From Hirundichthys speculiger (lineage: Eukaryota > Chordata > Actinopteri > Beloniformes > Exocoetidae), in the NCBI GenBank assembly GCA_018398805.1, contig JAGFBZ010000261.1:3190289-3254288 (forward strand): DNA of 64,000 nt, given 5' to 3'. Made by a program: the position numbers and the translations under genes. Shown here piece by piece: positions 48,986 through 59,860 of the stretch. The notes under the pieces were generated by a model. That model was not told where the DNA came from. It saw only the letters and a program-made list of their open reading frames with translations, and did not search any database. The number at the start of each line of letters is the position of its first letter. The first letter of the stretch is position 1.

Positions 48986-49110
48986 CAGAATAATCCCTGA
49001 GACCAGTTCCCGTGGAGGTAGTCTACCCTCCACGCGGCAACGATAAAAATTGCTTACTTTGTAAGCTTCCTCTGGGCTGATTCTGGTTTCAACACCAGTA
49101 CCTTTATTCC

Positions 49111-49395
49111 ATGGAAGGACACGAGCAGCCCATAAGATTGATCATCATGGCCCTCAAGACAACCTCTGGTGGCTCACAGCACATCGGATGTCCACCAAGA
49201 ATAAATCCAGCTGTTATGTTTACTGTGTCATTTTGTTATGATGTTATATTGTTGTATAATCTCCTTGGCAAAATCTTTGGTTTGAATATTCAATACTACA
49301 GTGCTTACAACCTTCCTTCAACAGTCAGACCCTCTGTTCCTTTGCCTTCCCAGGAAGACATTGAAAACCAGAGTATGGAGTTCTTTGTGATATAG
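49111..49395 (+). pseudogene. ORF before the 3' LTR, possibly an envelope remnant
   Basis: 94 codons ending just before the purine tract. A hydrophobic stretch (AVMFTVSFCYDVILLYNLL) could be a membrane segment, as at the end of an Env transmembrane subunit. No fusion peptide, furin site or CxxC motif is seen. Position is the main argument; the call is weak. Confidence 0.3.
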
Positions 49396-49435
49396 AATGA
49401 TTAAAAATGTTGTAAATTTAATAAAAAGGGAGGAG

Positions 49436-50110
49436 TGTCATGGAAGAATTTGAATACAACAAAGAACTCAGAGATGAAAAGGGTGTTCTGCGAGAATTTG
49501 AATAGAGACTGTCTAGGTGTTAACTCCCTTTTCTCTGAACTTCTCCAGACGAAAGGAGTTGACACCTCTATCAGTGTATTGTGACAATTTTCCCAGAGAA
49601 GAAGCTAATCATATGGAGGGGAAAACCTTTTCCCCCGCACCTACCAAACGCATATCCTCCCCCTTTGGTCTTTTGAAACTGTCTTCACATTCCCCAAATG
49701 TTTATTGAACCAGTTCCTGCCTTTGATCAACAAGGATCTCTTTGCTGCAAGACATGTAAATTGACCAACCAGTTCCTGCCTTTTGGTCAATAAGACTTCC
49801 TTGTGTAAGAGATGTAAATTGTCTTTTGATCAATAAGACTTCCTTGTGTAAGAGATGTAAATTGCCTTTTGGTGAATAAGCCTTCTTTGTGTAAGAGATG
49901 TAATTTGCCTTTTGGTCTGTCAGGCCACTAGTATATAAGAGATGTTAATTTGTACTGACACAGACTCAACCATCCAGACTACGTGCTGTATGATTGACTC
50001 TCGCTGTGCGCTCAGCTGAAATAAACCTGGTTAAGAGTTTGAGCTCTGCTGTTGCATTTTGTTAAGGATCTATAATTTTAATTTGTGCAATTAATAAAAT
50101 TGCCACAACA
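49436..50110 (+). repeat. 3' LTR of the endogenous retrovirus
   Basis: Same length and ends as the 5' LTR, two substitutions by eye. Followed by AGAAG (50111-50115), the right target duplication. Confidence 0.95.
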
Positions 50111-50115
50111 AGAAG

Positions 50116-52974
50116 CCAACCAAAACTATTTTTCAGACTGTTGGTTTCTTTCCATCCAACATTTACTTAACATCAACTTAACATTTACTTTAGTTTTGGT
50201 CTACTCAACTAATCTAATTTGAAGGCCATTCAACAACAGTATGCAACAAGAGTGCACTTAAATGAAAACATTGAAAACATTTCTCTTTTCATTTGCCTAC
50301 CCATGAAATCTGCACGGTATCTTTTACTTTAACTAGCTTCTTTTAATCATTTTGATTTATTTAGGTATTTTATATCACCTTATTATGATTCATTTAATTG
50401 TTTTTTCTTTCTTTCTTTATATGTTTGTAATGTTTTTATTATTGTATCTTCTTTTTATTTCCTCCTGTTTTCTGTAATGCTTCAACTGTTTTATGTGAAC
50501 CACCATGAATTGTCTTGTACACGAAATGTGCTATACAAATAAACTTGCCTTGCCTTAAAAGATTAACATTTTTTCAATATCCCCCCCACCGAATAACTTC
50601 ATTATTTTTAAGGTCATTGGGACATTGGCTCTTGTATAAAATTATGAACTAAGTAAAAATACGCTGTGACGTTAAAAATTCATGATTAACTGTTGTGTTA
50701 ACTGCTGTGTTCATTCTGAGATCTAAACTTGCTAAACTGCTGTGTCATGCTGTGGCATAAATTAAGGCCATGACTCTCCGCCTCCCACTGGTTGTTTTGG
50801 TGTTGTCTCCATCAAGTAGCTAAGTTACGTCTAGACAGATCCCAAGGTTACTGTGTTTTGCCACTTGTTGTTTAGATGAACTGCCCACCTTTCTGTCTTT
50901 GTCATTCTGAATAATCCAGCGTTCTGTGATGGCCTCTGAATTTTTCATGCAGACTTGGAGAATAAACTCCGTTTTGCACCTCTGTCATTTGTCAGTCCCT
51001 TGTTTAACAACCGAATAGACTGCATCACCAGTGCACAGTAATAATAATTCTTACGACTGAGAAGATATCCAAATTCTCATGTAACATATGCAATGCAAGA
51101 AAATAGATCTTTCATTAACTGTTTTTTTTAAATACTGTCTGGCTTTATTTTTATTCAGTCATTTCCATGGAGGACAAGTCTTGCACCTATTTATAGATCT
51201 ATGTTCCGTTACGCATCTGCAGGCGTTCGTGCGGAGATCAATGAACGTCATAGTCCCATATATTAAAGCTTTGAGCTTCACTGCCAGAAATGTGCTTTTT
51301 AATATTCCTGGCAAGACTCCCAGCAAACATACTGGGCTGCCTCTTAGCTGCATCATGTGCTTGAGCAAGACACACTTGCACTTTTGTCCAGGAGAACAAG
51401 CCACGGAGAATAGACACGTGTTTTAAAGCCTGTTTTATACTTCTAATAACTGTTTCCACTTAATGTTTTTGTTGGCCTTCCTCAATGTCTTTGTGAAGTC
51501 ACACAACCTGATCTGAGGTATTTTGGAGCAATGATACAGACTGAACTGTTGCTGCTGAGCTGTTTTGGCAGAAACAGAAAGTTCCTACCTCTTGCAGATA
51601 AAAGATGTTTGCACAACAGGACATGTAAAGCGGGGGCGGATGTGGATTCTGGAAAAGTCCAGAATGGCCGTCCGGTCTACGGCTGTCGGCCCCAAGTACC
51701 CCTGACTGCAGACCGCAGATCGGGGCGTACCTCAATGTGGGCGGAGCTCAACGTTAGACTCCGCCCACGTTGAGCCACGCTTGCAGCACATTCACAATGT
51801 GCACATGGTCAGAGTTGCCTAAAACAAGGAAAAAAATAGGAAATACGAAAAAATAATAATTATGTTAAATAGATTTTTCTTTTCTTTAAAACAAAGTTTT
51901 TATAGCTTTTGCCCAGAACAGAAACAAAAACATACACTTCTGTACAGAAACCCACTGTATATTCTCCTGAGAACTAAAGAAAAAAATTATCTTACAATTT
52001 CTTTTTTTTGTGTGTGTGTTTTACTATCTATTTGGCTCTAAAAAACACCTTACAGTTTAAAATTTTTTAAAATATATTTTTAGTTTAAATTTACAGCATG
52101 TCCACCAGAGAGGACAACAGGACGATGTTTGTGTTGAAATAGAACTGAATTTAGAAAATTTAAAAAATACCAGATTATGTCTTTAAAGGGATATTAACCC
52201 AAGAACACATTTAATTTGATCAAAAAATAATAATTCTGTATAGCTTCTGTTCTCTTCTGTTACTTGTTGCTAATCTACTCTGTTGGGTTCATAAATGTGT
52301 AAATCTGATTGTGATGGAGTCATTGCCTCACCAGCCACGAATCTCACCACATGTCACTGGTTATGAGGCATTATTTATGTTTACAGATCAGAAAATTTTC
52401 ATTTCAAACAGAAAAGGAATGTTTTAAATACATTAATGGTTTATAAAGATACTTTTTCATCTTTGACTATCTTTGAGTATTTTTGCAGTATCAACAAGAG
52501 TCCAGTAGGTTGTCCTCTTTCTGGGTTTTTGGGTCACCTTAGCATAATATTAAAACTATAAAATGTGTCAATCAGGTTAATTCTGACACAGAATAGACCT
52601 AAAAGGCTAAAAATGTAATGGGACTTAGGAAAACCAAATCTGTTTTATTCTTCTTGTCTGTAGTCTGGGTATCAAATAATATGTTTTTCCAAAGCGTTAG
52701 AATTTTGGAGGTATAGGTACAGGTTTGATGGCTGTCATTCCAAGCAATGCTCATAAACAAATGTTAATCAAGCATTTGTGATATTGATATAGATTTTTTT
52801 CTGTTCAAAATGCAAGCATATAAGTAACTGTAAAAAAGAAAATGTTTATGTTCATTTTTGTTTAGGAGATGCAAGTAATGATTAGTCCTTCTTTAATATT
52901 AGTGTTCTTGAGTTCTTGAATAAACAATCATAAATAGTATGTGTGGGTGTTGTTATGACAATGACCTGGCATGG
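50116..52974. other. No gene; short LINE-like tail and one GC-rich hairpin
   Basis: 50420-50560 ends CTATACAAATAAACTTGCCTT, the style of a fish LINE 3' tail. The 50690-51015 stretch ends in AATAAACTCCG and a GTTTAACAAC near-inverse of its start, perhaps a diverged solo LTR. The hairpin at 51733-51772 is listed separately. The ORF pair at 51088-51426 / 51159-51404 has no recognised motif. Confidence 0.4.
51733..51772. repeat. Inverted repeat, 14-bp arms
   Basis: CAATGTGGGCGGAG and CTCCGCCCACGTTG pair with one mismatch around a 12-nt loop; the loop flanks (CTCAACG, CGTTGAG) allow a second overlapping pairing. Confidence 0.8.
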
Positions 52975-53362
52975 AGGCTACTCGCTGCTGCTCCGGGGGA
53001 CTTATCCCTGCGACGCTGAACGCTGGACGTTTTATAGGAAGAATAGGCAAGAATTTCAAATAATAGAATTTCAGTCTCTGGATGTGCTGAACTGATAGAG
53101 ACAAACCCCAAATTGCAGCAAAAGGTGGCGCTACAAAGTATGAACGCAAGGTGGCCGAATAATATTGCACACCCCACTTTTCAGTTTTTTTTTGTTTGTC
53201 AAAAAAGTTTAGAATATCCAATAAATTTTGCTCCACTTCACAATTGTGTCCAACTTATTGTTGATTCTTGACAAAAAAGAATCTTTGTTTAAAGCCTGAA
53301 ATGTGGCAAAAGGTTGAAAAGTTCAAGGGTTGTCGAATACTTTTGCAAGGCATTGTTTTTTC
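52975..53362 (+). mobile_element. 3' end of a Tc1-like transposon (same family as 2905-4180)
   Basis: Opposite orientation to the herpud2-intron copy: AATTTCAGTCTCTGGATGTG, GATAGAGACAAACCCCAA, GGTGGCGCTACAAAGTATG and TCAAGGGTTGTCGAATAC correspond to the reverse complement of 2930-3230. Only the non-coding end and the last codons survive. Confidence 0.82.
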
Positions 53363-54939
53363 TATAACTTTATTTGCCGTTGTTTTGAACAAAAATGATG
53401 GAGAAATTGCAATTAATGTTTTTTTTTTTCCTTGTACAAATTGCCATTTACTGAATTAAGTAGTTGCTAAATTAATCAGATTAATGGGTTTGACTGAGTT
53501 TACATGTTTTCACTTATAACTTAATAACCTTTACTTTCTAAAATTCACATTTAAATTGTTGGTCAACTTGTAAATTACCAAGCACAATGCCAAAAAGTTA
53601 ACAATAGTGTGTATGCGTTGGATCCGCTGCGTGCCTGGGATTTCTTGTTTCTTTTGTTTTGTTTCTTACCTTGGGATAGCCATGTTTTGTATGTTTAGCC
53701 AGTTTAATTTGTTTTATGCCAGTTTTGTTTTGGACTTCCCTTTTGTTTCCTAATATTTCAATATTTATTCAAATGCACATTTCTTGTTTTTAAACATATT
53801 TCTGCAAGAGCAATGCAGTTTACAACTCTTTTTGTAAATTTCTATGTGAATGTTTTAACTAATATTTGAATTTAAAGTATTACACTACTGCTTAAATATT
53901 AGAATTCCACTAATGGCTTGGCATTGTTTTAAAAACATTAACCCAGATAACTGGGTAGCTCTCTGACACCTTAAAAACAAAACCAACTCAAATTTTCCAG
54001 TTTTGACAAAACTCTTGAATCCATATAAATGATTAGACATTCATTTTTAGAGAGTACTTAACAGGAAACAGTTTCCAGCTTGCAGTACAATCCATCAAAA
54101 TTCAAAGTGTATAAAGGCACAGGTCAATGCAATTACACAGTTTTCAAATTAGTAGTGATTATTGAGAGAGAGTCTGCACTTTGTCTGAGTTTGACAGGTA
54201 TGAGGATATTCTCAACTTGCACAAAAGTCTCTTGCAAGAGTGTATTGAGGTTATTTTAAGGCAGACTTTTTCTGATCCTTTGATTTGTTTGCATACATTT
54301 CTGAACATGGCTTTGAGGAGCAATTTGTCTGAACTTGTAGTGCAGTCTTGGAAAATCAGGGTCTGTGACTAATCATGGCTGCAAGCAGCTTCAGGGTAAA
54401 ACAGCTTTTTCCTCTCAAGCCCTTGTTATTCCTCAGATAGGAATTATTGTCAACATTCCGTCAGGCACCTGTGGTTGGCCAGAACGCGTACAGAGATCAA
54501 CAACAAAGTATGCTATTCATTACAAGAAAAAAAAGGCTCTACTTCATAAAGAGCAAAAGATGATGATGCTATCCTAATTAAATTTTGGACCTCTTTCATT
54601 ATCCTGTTATAGACTTTATGATTAATTTAAATATTTGTTTTATAGCACACTCAAATATTTTTTTAATGGATCAAAGCCAGTGGTGGTTATTTTGAGAAGC
54701 CATGCATCTAATATCTCCTACATTTAACTTCATGTTGAACTTTGATGTGTTGAATTTATGGTTCTATGTTTTCTTCTAAATGTTGTATTTCAATTCAGAA
54801 GAACCACTCACTCTTCAGACACAGACAAGTACAAAGATGTATGTACAGTAACTTGATTTAAAGGTTTTTTTCTTTTTTTTTGCCATTTCTGAACAAAAAC
54901 CCACTGATGCACATCTACAAGCTTCACTAAGAATTGTTG
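53363..54939. other. No gene seen
   Basis: AT-rich; ORFs of up to 70 codons without motifs. Confidence 0.4.
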
Positions 54940-55740
54940 TTGTCAGATTATAGTATACTGGTGAGCAGCAATGCCAGGCTTCCTACAACAGGCCTTTATA
55001 GACCGATAAACAGTTAACGTATATGTAATAGAAAAAAATTAAAAGTGTCCACTGGGCATCGATACCCGGAAAGAAATTGTAAAGTTTAAAGCGTGCGGCG
55101 GGAGCTTTAAGGAATAGGTTTTCATGGCCAAGAAACTTCATGCAAGCCTCACGTCACCAAGTCCGTCAGATGGAGTAGCGTAAAGCAACGTGTTTTGTGG
55201 GGTGATGAATCACACTTCTCTGTTTGGCAGTCAGATGGGGAAGTCTAGGTTTTGTGGATGCAAAAGAATGTTACCTGTCTGACTGCATTGTGCCAATTGT
55301 AGAGTTTGGTGGAGGAGAGATAATGGCATGGAGTTGTTTTCCAGGGTTTGGGCTTGACCACTTACCTTCAGGGAATGCCAGTCTTAATGCTTCAACATAC
55401 CAAGACAGTTTTGGACAATGCTATGCTTCCAACTTTGTGAGTTTGGGGAAGGCTCTTTTCTTTTTCAACAAGACTGTGCCTCTGTGCACAAAGCAAGGGC
55501 CCCATACAGAACTATGACTATTGAGCACCTTTGGGATGAACTGGAATGGAGACACCAGCTGAGCCTTCTCCACAGAACCAACAGGCACTAATTCCCATAG
55601 AAACACTCGAGAAATTTGTGTAAAGCCTTCCAAAGAGAGTGAGAGGGACTAACTTTGTATTAAAGTATATGCATTTGAAAATGCTTTAATTACTTTCTGT
55701 TGGTGTAATGGACCGGCCTCCAAATATTTTTGTTCATACA
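54940..55740 (+). mobile_element. Tc1-like transposon relic
   Basis: Plus-strand transposase pieces: IVEFGGGEIMAWSCFPGFGL (about 55300-55355), a worn FFNKTVPLCTKQGPH (the usual acidic motif lost), and IEHLWDELEW (about 55525). The right end CCAAATATTTTTGTTCATAC resembles the terminus of the element at 21772-22255. Stops and frameshifts are present. Confidence 0.72.
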
Positions 55741-56178
55741 ACGAATGTTTACTGTTGCCCTACTGAGAGGTAAAAATGAAGCTAAAATTAAGCAAAACAT
55801 GTAAGTGTGTAGGTGCTGTGAGGCATGACAATTTATAAAGTTTCCTCTTTTTCTTTGTGCTCCTCCTCTCTGCAAGAAAAGAAACAAAACATGAATGGAG
55901 GTGCAGACTCACACATGTCAGTGGAGTCAGTGGGTTTGACTGCTCATTCAGAAAAAAATCCTGCAGTTTGCATGAAGCACACAGTGTCTATCATTTATTT
56001 GTCAATCAATACTGGGGTAATGGGTGGAAAGCGTCTGCAATAAGCAGAGAAAACTGCAATTACATCTTAAGTGAAAGTACTGTGCACCACTCAAAGTGTG
56101 CTGTATTGAGCAAGTTAGCACTTGAAGATGAGTTTCCATGGTTACAGGTTTCTAGGATGTAACACATGTATGGTGTAG

Positions 56179-56490
56179 GACCGTGGTTCTCAAACTTTTA
56201 ATACTGCGTACCACCTGAGACACTGTTCAGCTCTCTGAGTACCACCATGATGACCAATTTTAAAATATAGCCATATATGCCTTCTCAATTAGCTTTAAAT
56301 TCACAGGAGAGATGTTTATTCCTTATTGTAGTTATTTATTGTTACCAGAATTTTGTTTGAAACGTATTAAAATGCATTGTATGTTTTTGATTTAATAAAA
56401 AAAAAAAGTGAAAATGTGGAAAGTCCTGACGTTCCCCTGCGTACCACCAGAGAGCGTTCGCGTACCACAGTAAACCACAACAAACAAAGA
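56179..56490. mobile_element. hAT-like non-autonomous fragment
   Basis: Starts ACCGTGGTTCTCAAACTTTT and ends around GCGTACCACAG, with GTACCACC phrases at both sides. A familiar fish repeat layout, but the right end is worn and no target duplication is clear. Confidence 0.45.
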
Positions 56491-56578
56491 CATGTCCAGG
56501 TTACTTAACAGGTCACCGTAAGGTCACTTCACTCATCTGACCTGCAGAGGGTAGATCTCCAATTTACAGCGTGCAAAA

Positions 56579-58530
56579 ATGAAAAGATTTAAAGTGAGTG
56601 AAGTTCTAGATCAGGGGTCGGCAACCCGCGGCTCTTTAGCCTCTCTGCAGTGGCTCCCTGTAGCTTTGGGGAAAAAAAACTTGTCAGAAGGTGATTCTCG
56701 CTCTGGAGCACATGTAGTGCCCTGTAGGTTGCTCGCCAGCAGGGGGCAGAATGAGTATGTTTAGCGCAAAATACTGCCAGGTTACTGCAATGAGGAAGTC
56801 GTATCTGTGTGTTGCATTCTTAGAAAGAAAAAAAAAAAGGTGAGCCCGCGTTCTGTAGCTAGCGCCGGACATCTTTATGTGTTCCTCATGTACCGCCATA
56901 AAAAATAAAAGAAACATTTACCACACCACGCCGTTGTGTTTTAGTGGTGTAACACACAAATGGAGCGATATTGGAAACCTCTGTAAACCCAACAAATCTG
57001 TCTTTGAAACATGAATGTCATTCCCGACACTCAGATGAACATGAAGATGTTCGCATTTGGAGTCCTGTCAATCTTTGGATTCACATACTGATGCGAGCAG
57101 GTTTTCTCCAGCATGAACTACATCAGATCCAAATATCACTCGTGTCTCTCAGACACCAGCTTACAGCCCTGATACAGAGTAGTTCTGCAGTGATGCTTAG
57201 AAACAGAAATCACATTAAACAGGTGAGAACACCGTCATTTAAAACATTTTTTTTTCAAATAAATGTTTGTTTTAGAACCTGAGGCTGAGCTGATGTAGTT
57301 GTGTTTTATGTTCAAGCTCGATGATTGATTGTTGTACGTGGCTGAGGAGAAAACAAGAGAATGACAACACACTGAAATGGACTTAAGTCATAATTAAATA
57401 CAAACTGGCCTATTTTTTTTTTTTTTTTTAATTTTTAGGCTGCAGCTCTACATTTTATTTATTTCAAAGTGGGCTACTTTTTATTTGATCAATGTTTTAC
57501 AAATGAGGGAATGACTCAAATAGACCTGCATGTTTCTTTGTTTTACTTCAGAGAAGAGTCTCCAGTGTTTTTTTTCCTCTTTCATAATACTTAAGATTAA
57601 ATATATTAACTTCAATGTCAACAAGTTGATCAGAATCTGTCTTGGTTCTGCTCCCAAACATACAGTACAACAGCACTAAATATACATTCTTTATAAGAGT
57701 TTAAGGGTTTCCTTTGTTATAACAGGTAAAAACAGCAATAAAATGTCAACAGTTTTCTGTTTGTTGTTCTATAATTTCATAAATGCAACAAACTATAGCT
57801 CTTTTACAGTGGATGACTAAAAATAATGAAATGAAAATTTTATTTGTATCTTGACTGACCTCCTTTTGCATTAAAAATTTTAAAAACTGCCATACATACT
57901 GGGAATAAGCTTTTGGATAGATTCAAATCCCTCTGAAAACAATATATCTATACATAAAGTGTCATACAGTGTGTTATCTTCATTTTAAGGGTCAAATAGG
58001 TTGTACGGTTCCAGATAAATTTTATTAAGGGGGGAGGGGCAAAAAATGGCTCTTTTGATAGTAAAAGTTGCCGACCCCTGTTCTAGATAATATTTTTGGA
58101 GAAAATATGGGAGAAGACTCAGATCAGCATAGCGATGAAGAGGAGCAAGTTTCTGAGGAAGAGGACATTGTGGAGTATCAGCCAGAAGAGGCAGATACAA
58201 CTGAATCTGATGAGGAGGTCACTGGTGCTGAGGCTGCTCCTGCTGAAGGATTAAATGGTAGGATCTTCTGGAGTTTAGTACCTCAACATGCACATGGCAG
58301 GACAGCAGCTGCTGAAAACTTCATCAAAAAGACCCCTGGTATCACACAGTTTTCTGTGACCAGAGTCACTGACATAAAAACATGTTTTGAGCTATTTAGG
58401 CAATTGCCAATAAAACGTCATCATTGCTATGACAAACCTGGAAGGAAAAAAAGTCCATGGTGACATCTGGAAAGAGATTGATGAGGAATACCCTGATGCT
58501 TTCATTGGTGTTCTTCTTCTTGCTAAAAGA
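56579..58530 (+). pseudogene. piggyBac transposase N-terminus, interrupted
   Basis: The first 11 codons (from ATG 56579) end at the hAT insertion. The frame resumes at 58089 with an acidic region (EEEQVSEEEDIVEYQPEEA), then NGRIFWSLVPQHAHGRTAAA, and, after a frameshift near 58435, GKKVHGDIWKEIDEEYPD-like codons up to about 58530. This order matches the N-terminus of PGBD4-like transposases. Catalytic aspartates are absent because the element is internally deleted. Confidence 0.72.
56612..58080 (+). mobile_element. hAT transposon with perfect TTCTAGAT duplication
   Basis: Ends CAGGGGTCGGCAACCCG and GTTGCCGACCCCTG, flanked by TTCTAGAT at 56604-56611 and 58081-58088, which fits the nTCTAGAn preference of many hAT elements. 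A dimerisation relic on the plus strand (about 57030-57180) reads CEQVFSSMN and SKYHS, with a stop before the Cys, like ZBED5-type transposases. The rest is non-coding. Confidence 0.92.
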
Positions 58531-58721
58531 ACACACTAAAAGTGTCACTTTTTGCCACACATGTATCTAAACAAACACACACAAAAGTATCTTCTTGCAG
58601 ACAGAGACTTTTACTCTGATTTAACTTATTTAGCTATTAGTTTTGGAAGTAATAATTGATTTTGTTTGACCTGTTAGGATAACAGGATGACCTGTTACAA
58701 AGTACTGTTGCAGTCAAAATT

Positions 58722-58761
58722 TATTGTTTTTTTTTTTTTTTTTTTTTGCATTTTCTTGAAG

Positions 58762-58793
<32 letters not shown>

Positions 58794-58796
58794 AAT

Positions 58797-58852
<56 letters not shown>
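58722..58852. repeat. Poly-T / poly-A pair followed by (TA)n
   Basis: About 20 T (58728-58747), a short loop, about 30 A (58761-58790), then about 27 TA units. The T and A runs could pair. Confidence 0.93.
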
Positions 58853-58855
<3 letters not shown>

Positions 58856-58857
58856 GT

Positions 58858-59110
58858 GGAGAAGTGGTGGGAGCTGTCCAGTGCTGAATGTGAATATTCA
58901 GCACTGGACAGAACCCGCCACTTCTCCGGGCTGTGGGATCTGTCCGGTGCTGAAAATTCACGTTCAGCACTGGACAGCTCCCACAGTCCAGAGAAGTGGT
59001 GGGAGCTGTCCGGTGCTGAACGTGAACATTCAGCACTGGACAGCTCCCGCCACTTCTGCGGGCTGTGGGAGCTGTCCGGTGCTGAACATTCACGTTCGAG
59101 CCCACAGCCC
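58858..59110. repeat. Four tandem palindromes (alternating A-B-A-B hairpins)
   Basis: Units at about 58858-58927, 58928-58989, 58990-59058 and 59059-59110. Each is a near-perfect inverted repeat centred on GCTGTCCGGTGCTGAA / TTCAGCACTGGACAGC. Units 1 and 3 are capped by GAGAAGTGG/CCACTTCTC; units 2 and 4 by GGGCTGTGGG/CCCACAGCCC. Unit 4 lacks part of its right arm. A partial fifth (GTGGGAGCTGTCCCG) follows at about 59122. Confidence 0.92.
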
Positions 59111-59261
59111 GGTGTGTAGCGGTGGGAGCTGTCCCGTGATATTCCAGTCCAAGGATGGCAATTTGCGCTGGTATTCATCCACCCAGGAAAGAGGAGGAAG
59201 AGCAGGAGTAGAAAATATTGTTAGGATGCCACTCCTGTGTGTGAAGACACATGTAAAGACA

Positions 59262-59335
59262 CCCCCCCCCCCCCCCCCCCCCCCCCCACACCACACACAC
59301 ACACACACACACCCACATACACACACACACATACG
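59262..59335. repeat. C26 run followed by (CA)n
   Basis: 26 consecutive C (59262-59287), then CA repeats. ORFs across it are artefacts. Confidence 0.97.
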
Positions 59336-59639
59336 AATGATAGGCTCATGTTGATGTGTGAATTTGGTCACTGTTTTGATTTTTGTTACTTTCTTTTTAC
59401 ATAAATGATAATTTTGGAATACAGTTTACTATTTCTGTGTCTATTTTATGTATATTCACTGCAGTTATTCATATAAACCAGTGGTCTGAGACATTGTTTA
59501 CAGCTTAAAAAGGAGTTAAATAAAATTTGGTGTTAATCAGTGGTTTTTCTGTTAATGTAGGAGCAGTTAAAACAGGCCGGTCAAATTTGACCAGGAGCAC
59601 TAAAGTAAGGGGGGAGAAACACGAACACGACACAAAGGT

Positions 59640-59860
59640 TAAGGCTAAATATGGTTGGCCCACTGTGGCCATAATTTAGCCCAAAAGAAGACATTGAAAA
59701 CCCGTCCCTGTTAAGCCGTTCCGTCGTGGCCCACATTTATCCCAAAAGAAGACATTGAAAACCTGTCCCTGTTTCGCCATTGTTTTTTGGTCCAGATTTA
59801 ACGCAAAAAAAAATTCCAAATTTGAAAATTTGTCTCACTTAAGCCATTCTTTTTCCTTCT
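59640..59860. repeat. Degenerate tandem repeat, period ~65-70 bp
   Basis: CCCAAAAGAAGACATTGAAA followed by ACCCGTCCCTGTT occurs at about 59681 and 59749, with a third worn unit (AACGCAAAAAAAAATTCC) after it; each is preceded by a GTGGCC/GGTCC phrase. Confidence 0.8.

Larger units (their letters stand above)
45170..50110 (+). mobile_element. Endogenous retrovirus, young LTRs, internally deleted
   Basis: Two 675-bp LTRs (45170-45844 and 49436-50110) flank a 3.6-kb interior. AGAAG precedes and follows the insertion (45165-45169, 50111-50115). A primer-binding-site-like stretch follows the 5' LTR (TGGCGTCATGAACAGG, 45847 on), and a purine tract AAAAAGGGAGGAG precedes the 3' LTR. RNase H and integrase remains lie at 47.5-48.9 kb. 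gag, protease and most of the RT are absent, and env is missing or unrecognisable. The integrase resembles gamma/epsilon-type fish retroviruses. The primer site resembles tRNA-Lys types but was not verified. Confidence 0.93.
56509..58694 (+). mobile_element. piggyBac-type element, internally deleted and split by a hAT element
   Basis: Left: TTAA (56505-56508) followed by CAGGTCACC. Right: GATGACCTG followed by TTAC (58695-58698), one change from TTAA. TTAA targeting and CAGGTCA/TGACCTG ends support piggyBac. It retains only the acidic N-terminal part of the transposase; the catalytic DDD domain is missing. Confidence 0.72.

Noticed and set aside
49111..49395. Confident envelope gene
   Set aside because: No cleavage site, fusion peptide or CxxC motif; kept only as a weak pseudogene entry.
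50690..51015. Solo LTR
   Set aside because: Has AATAAA and loosely inverted ends but no TG...CA termini with a target duplication that I can defend.
58068..58463. Domesticated piggyBac-derived host gene
   Set aside because: Only the N-terminal part survives, it is split by a hAT and frameshifted, and the catalytic domain is missing.
58746..59354. 202-codon plus ORF and overlapping minus ORFs
   Set aside because: All run through the palindrome array, poly-A, TA and C tracts; their repeats mirror the DNA repeats.
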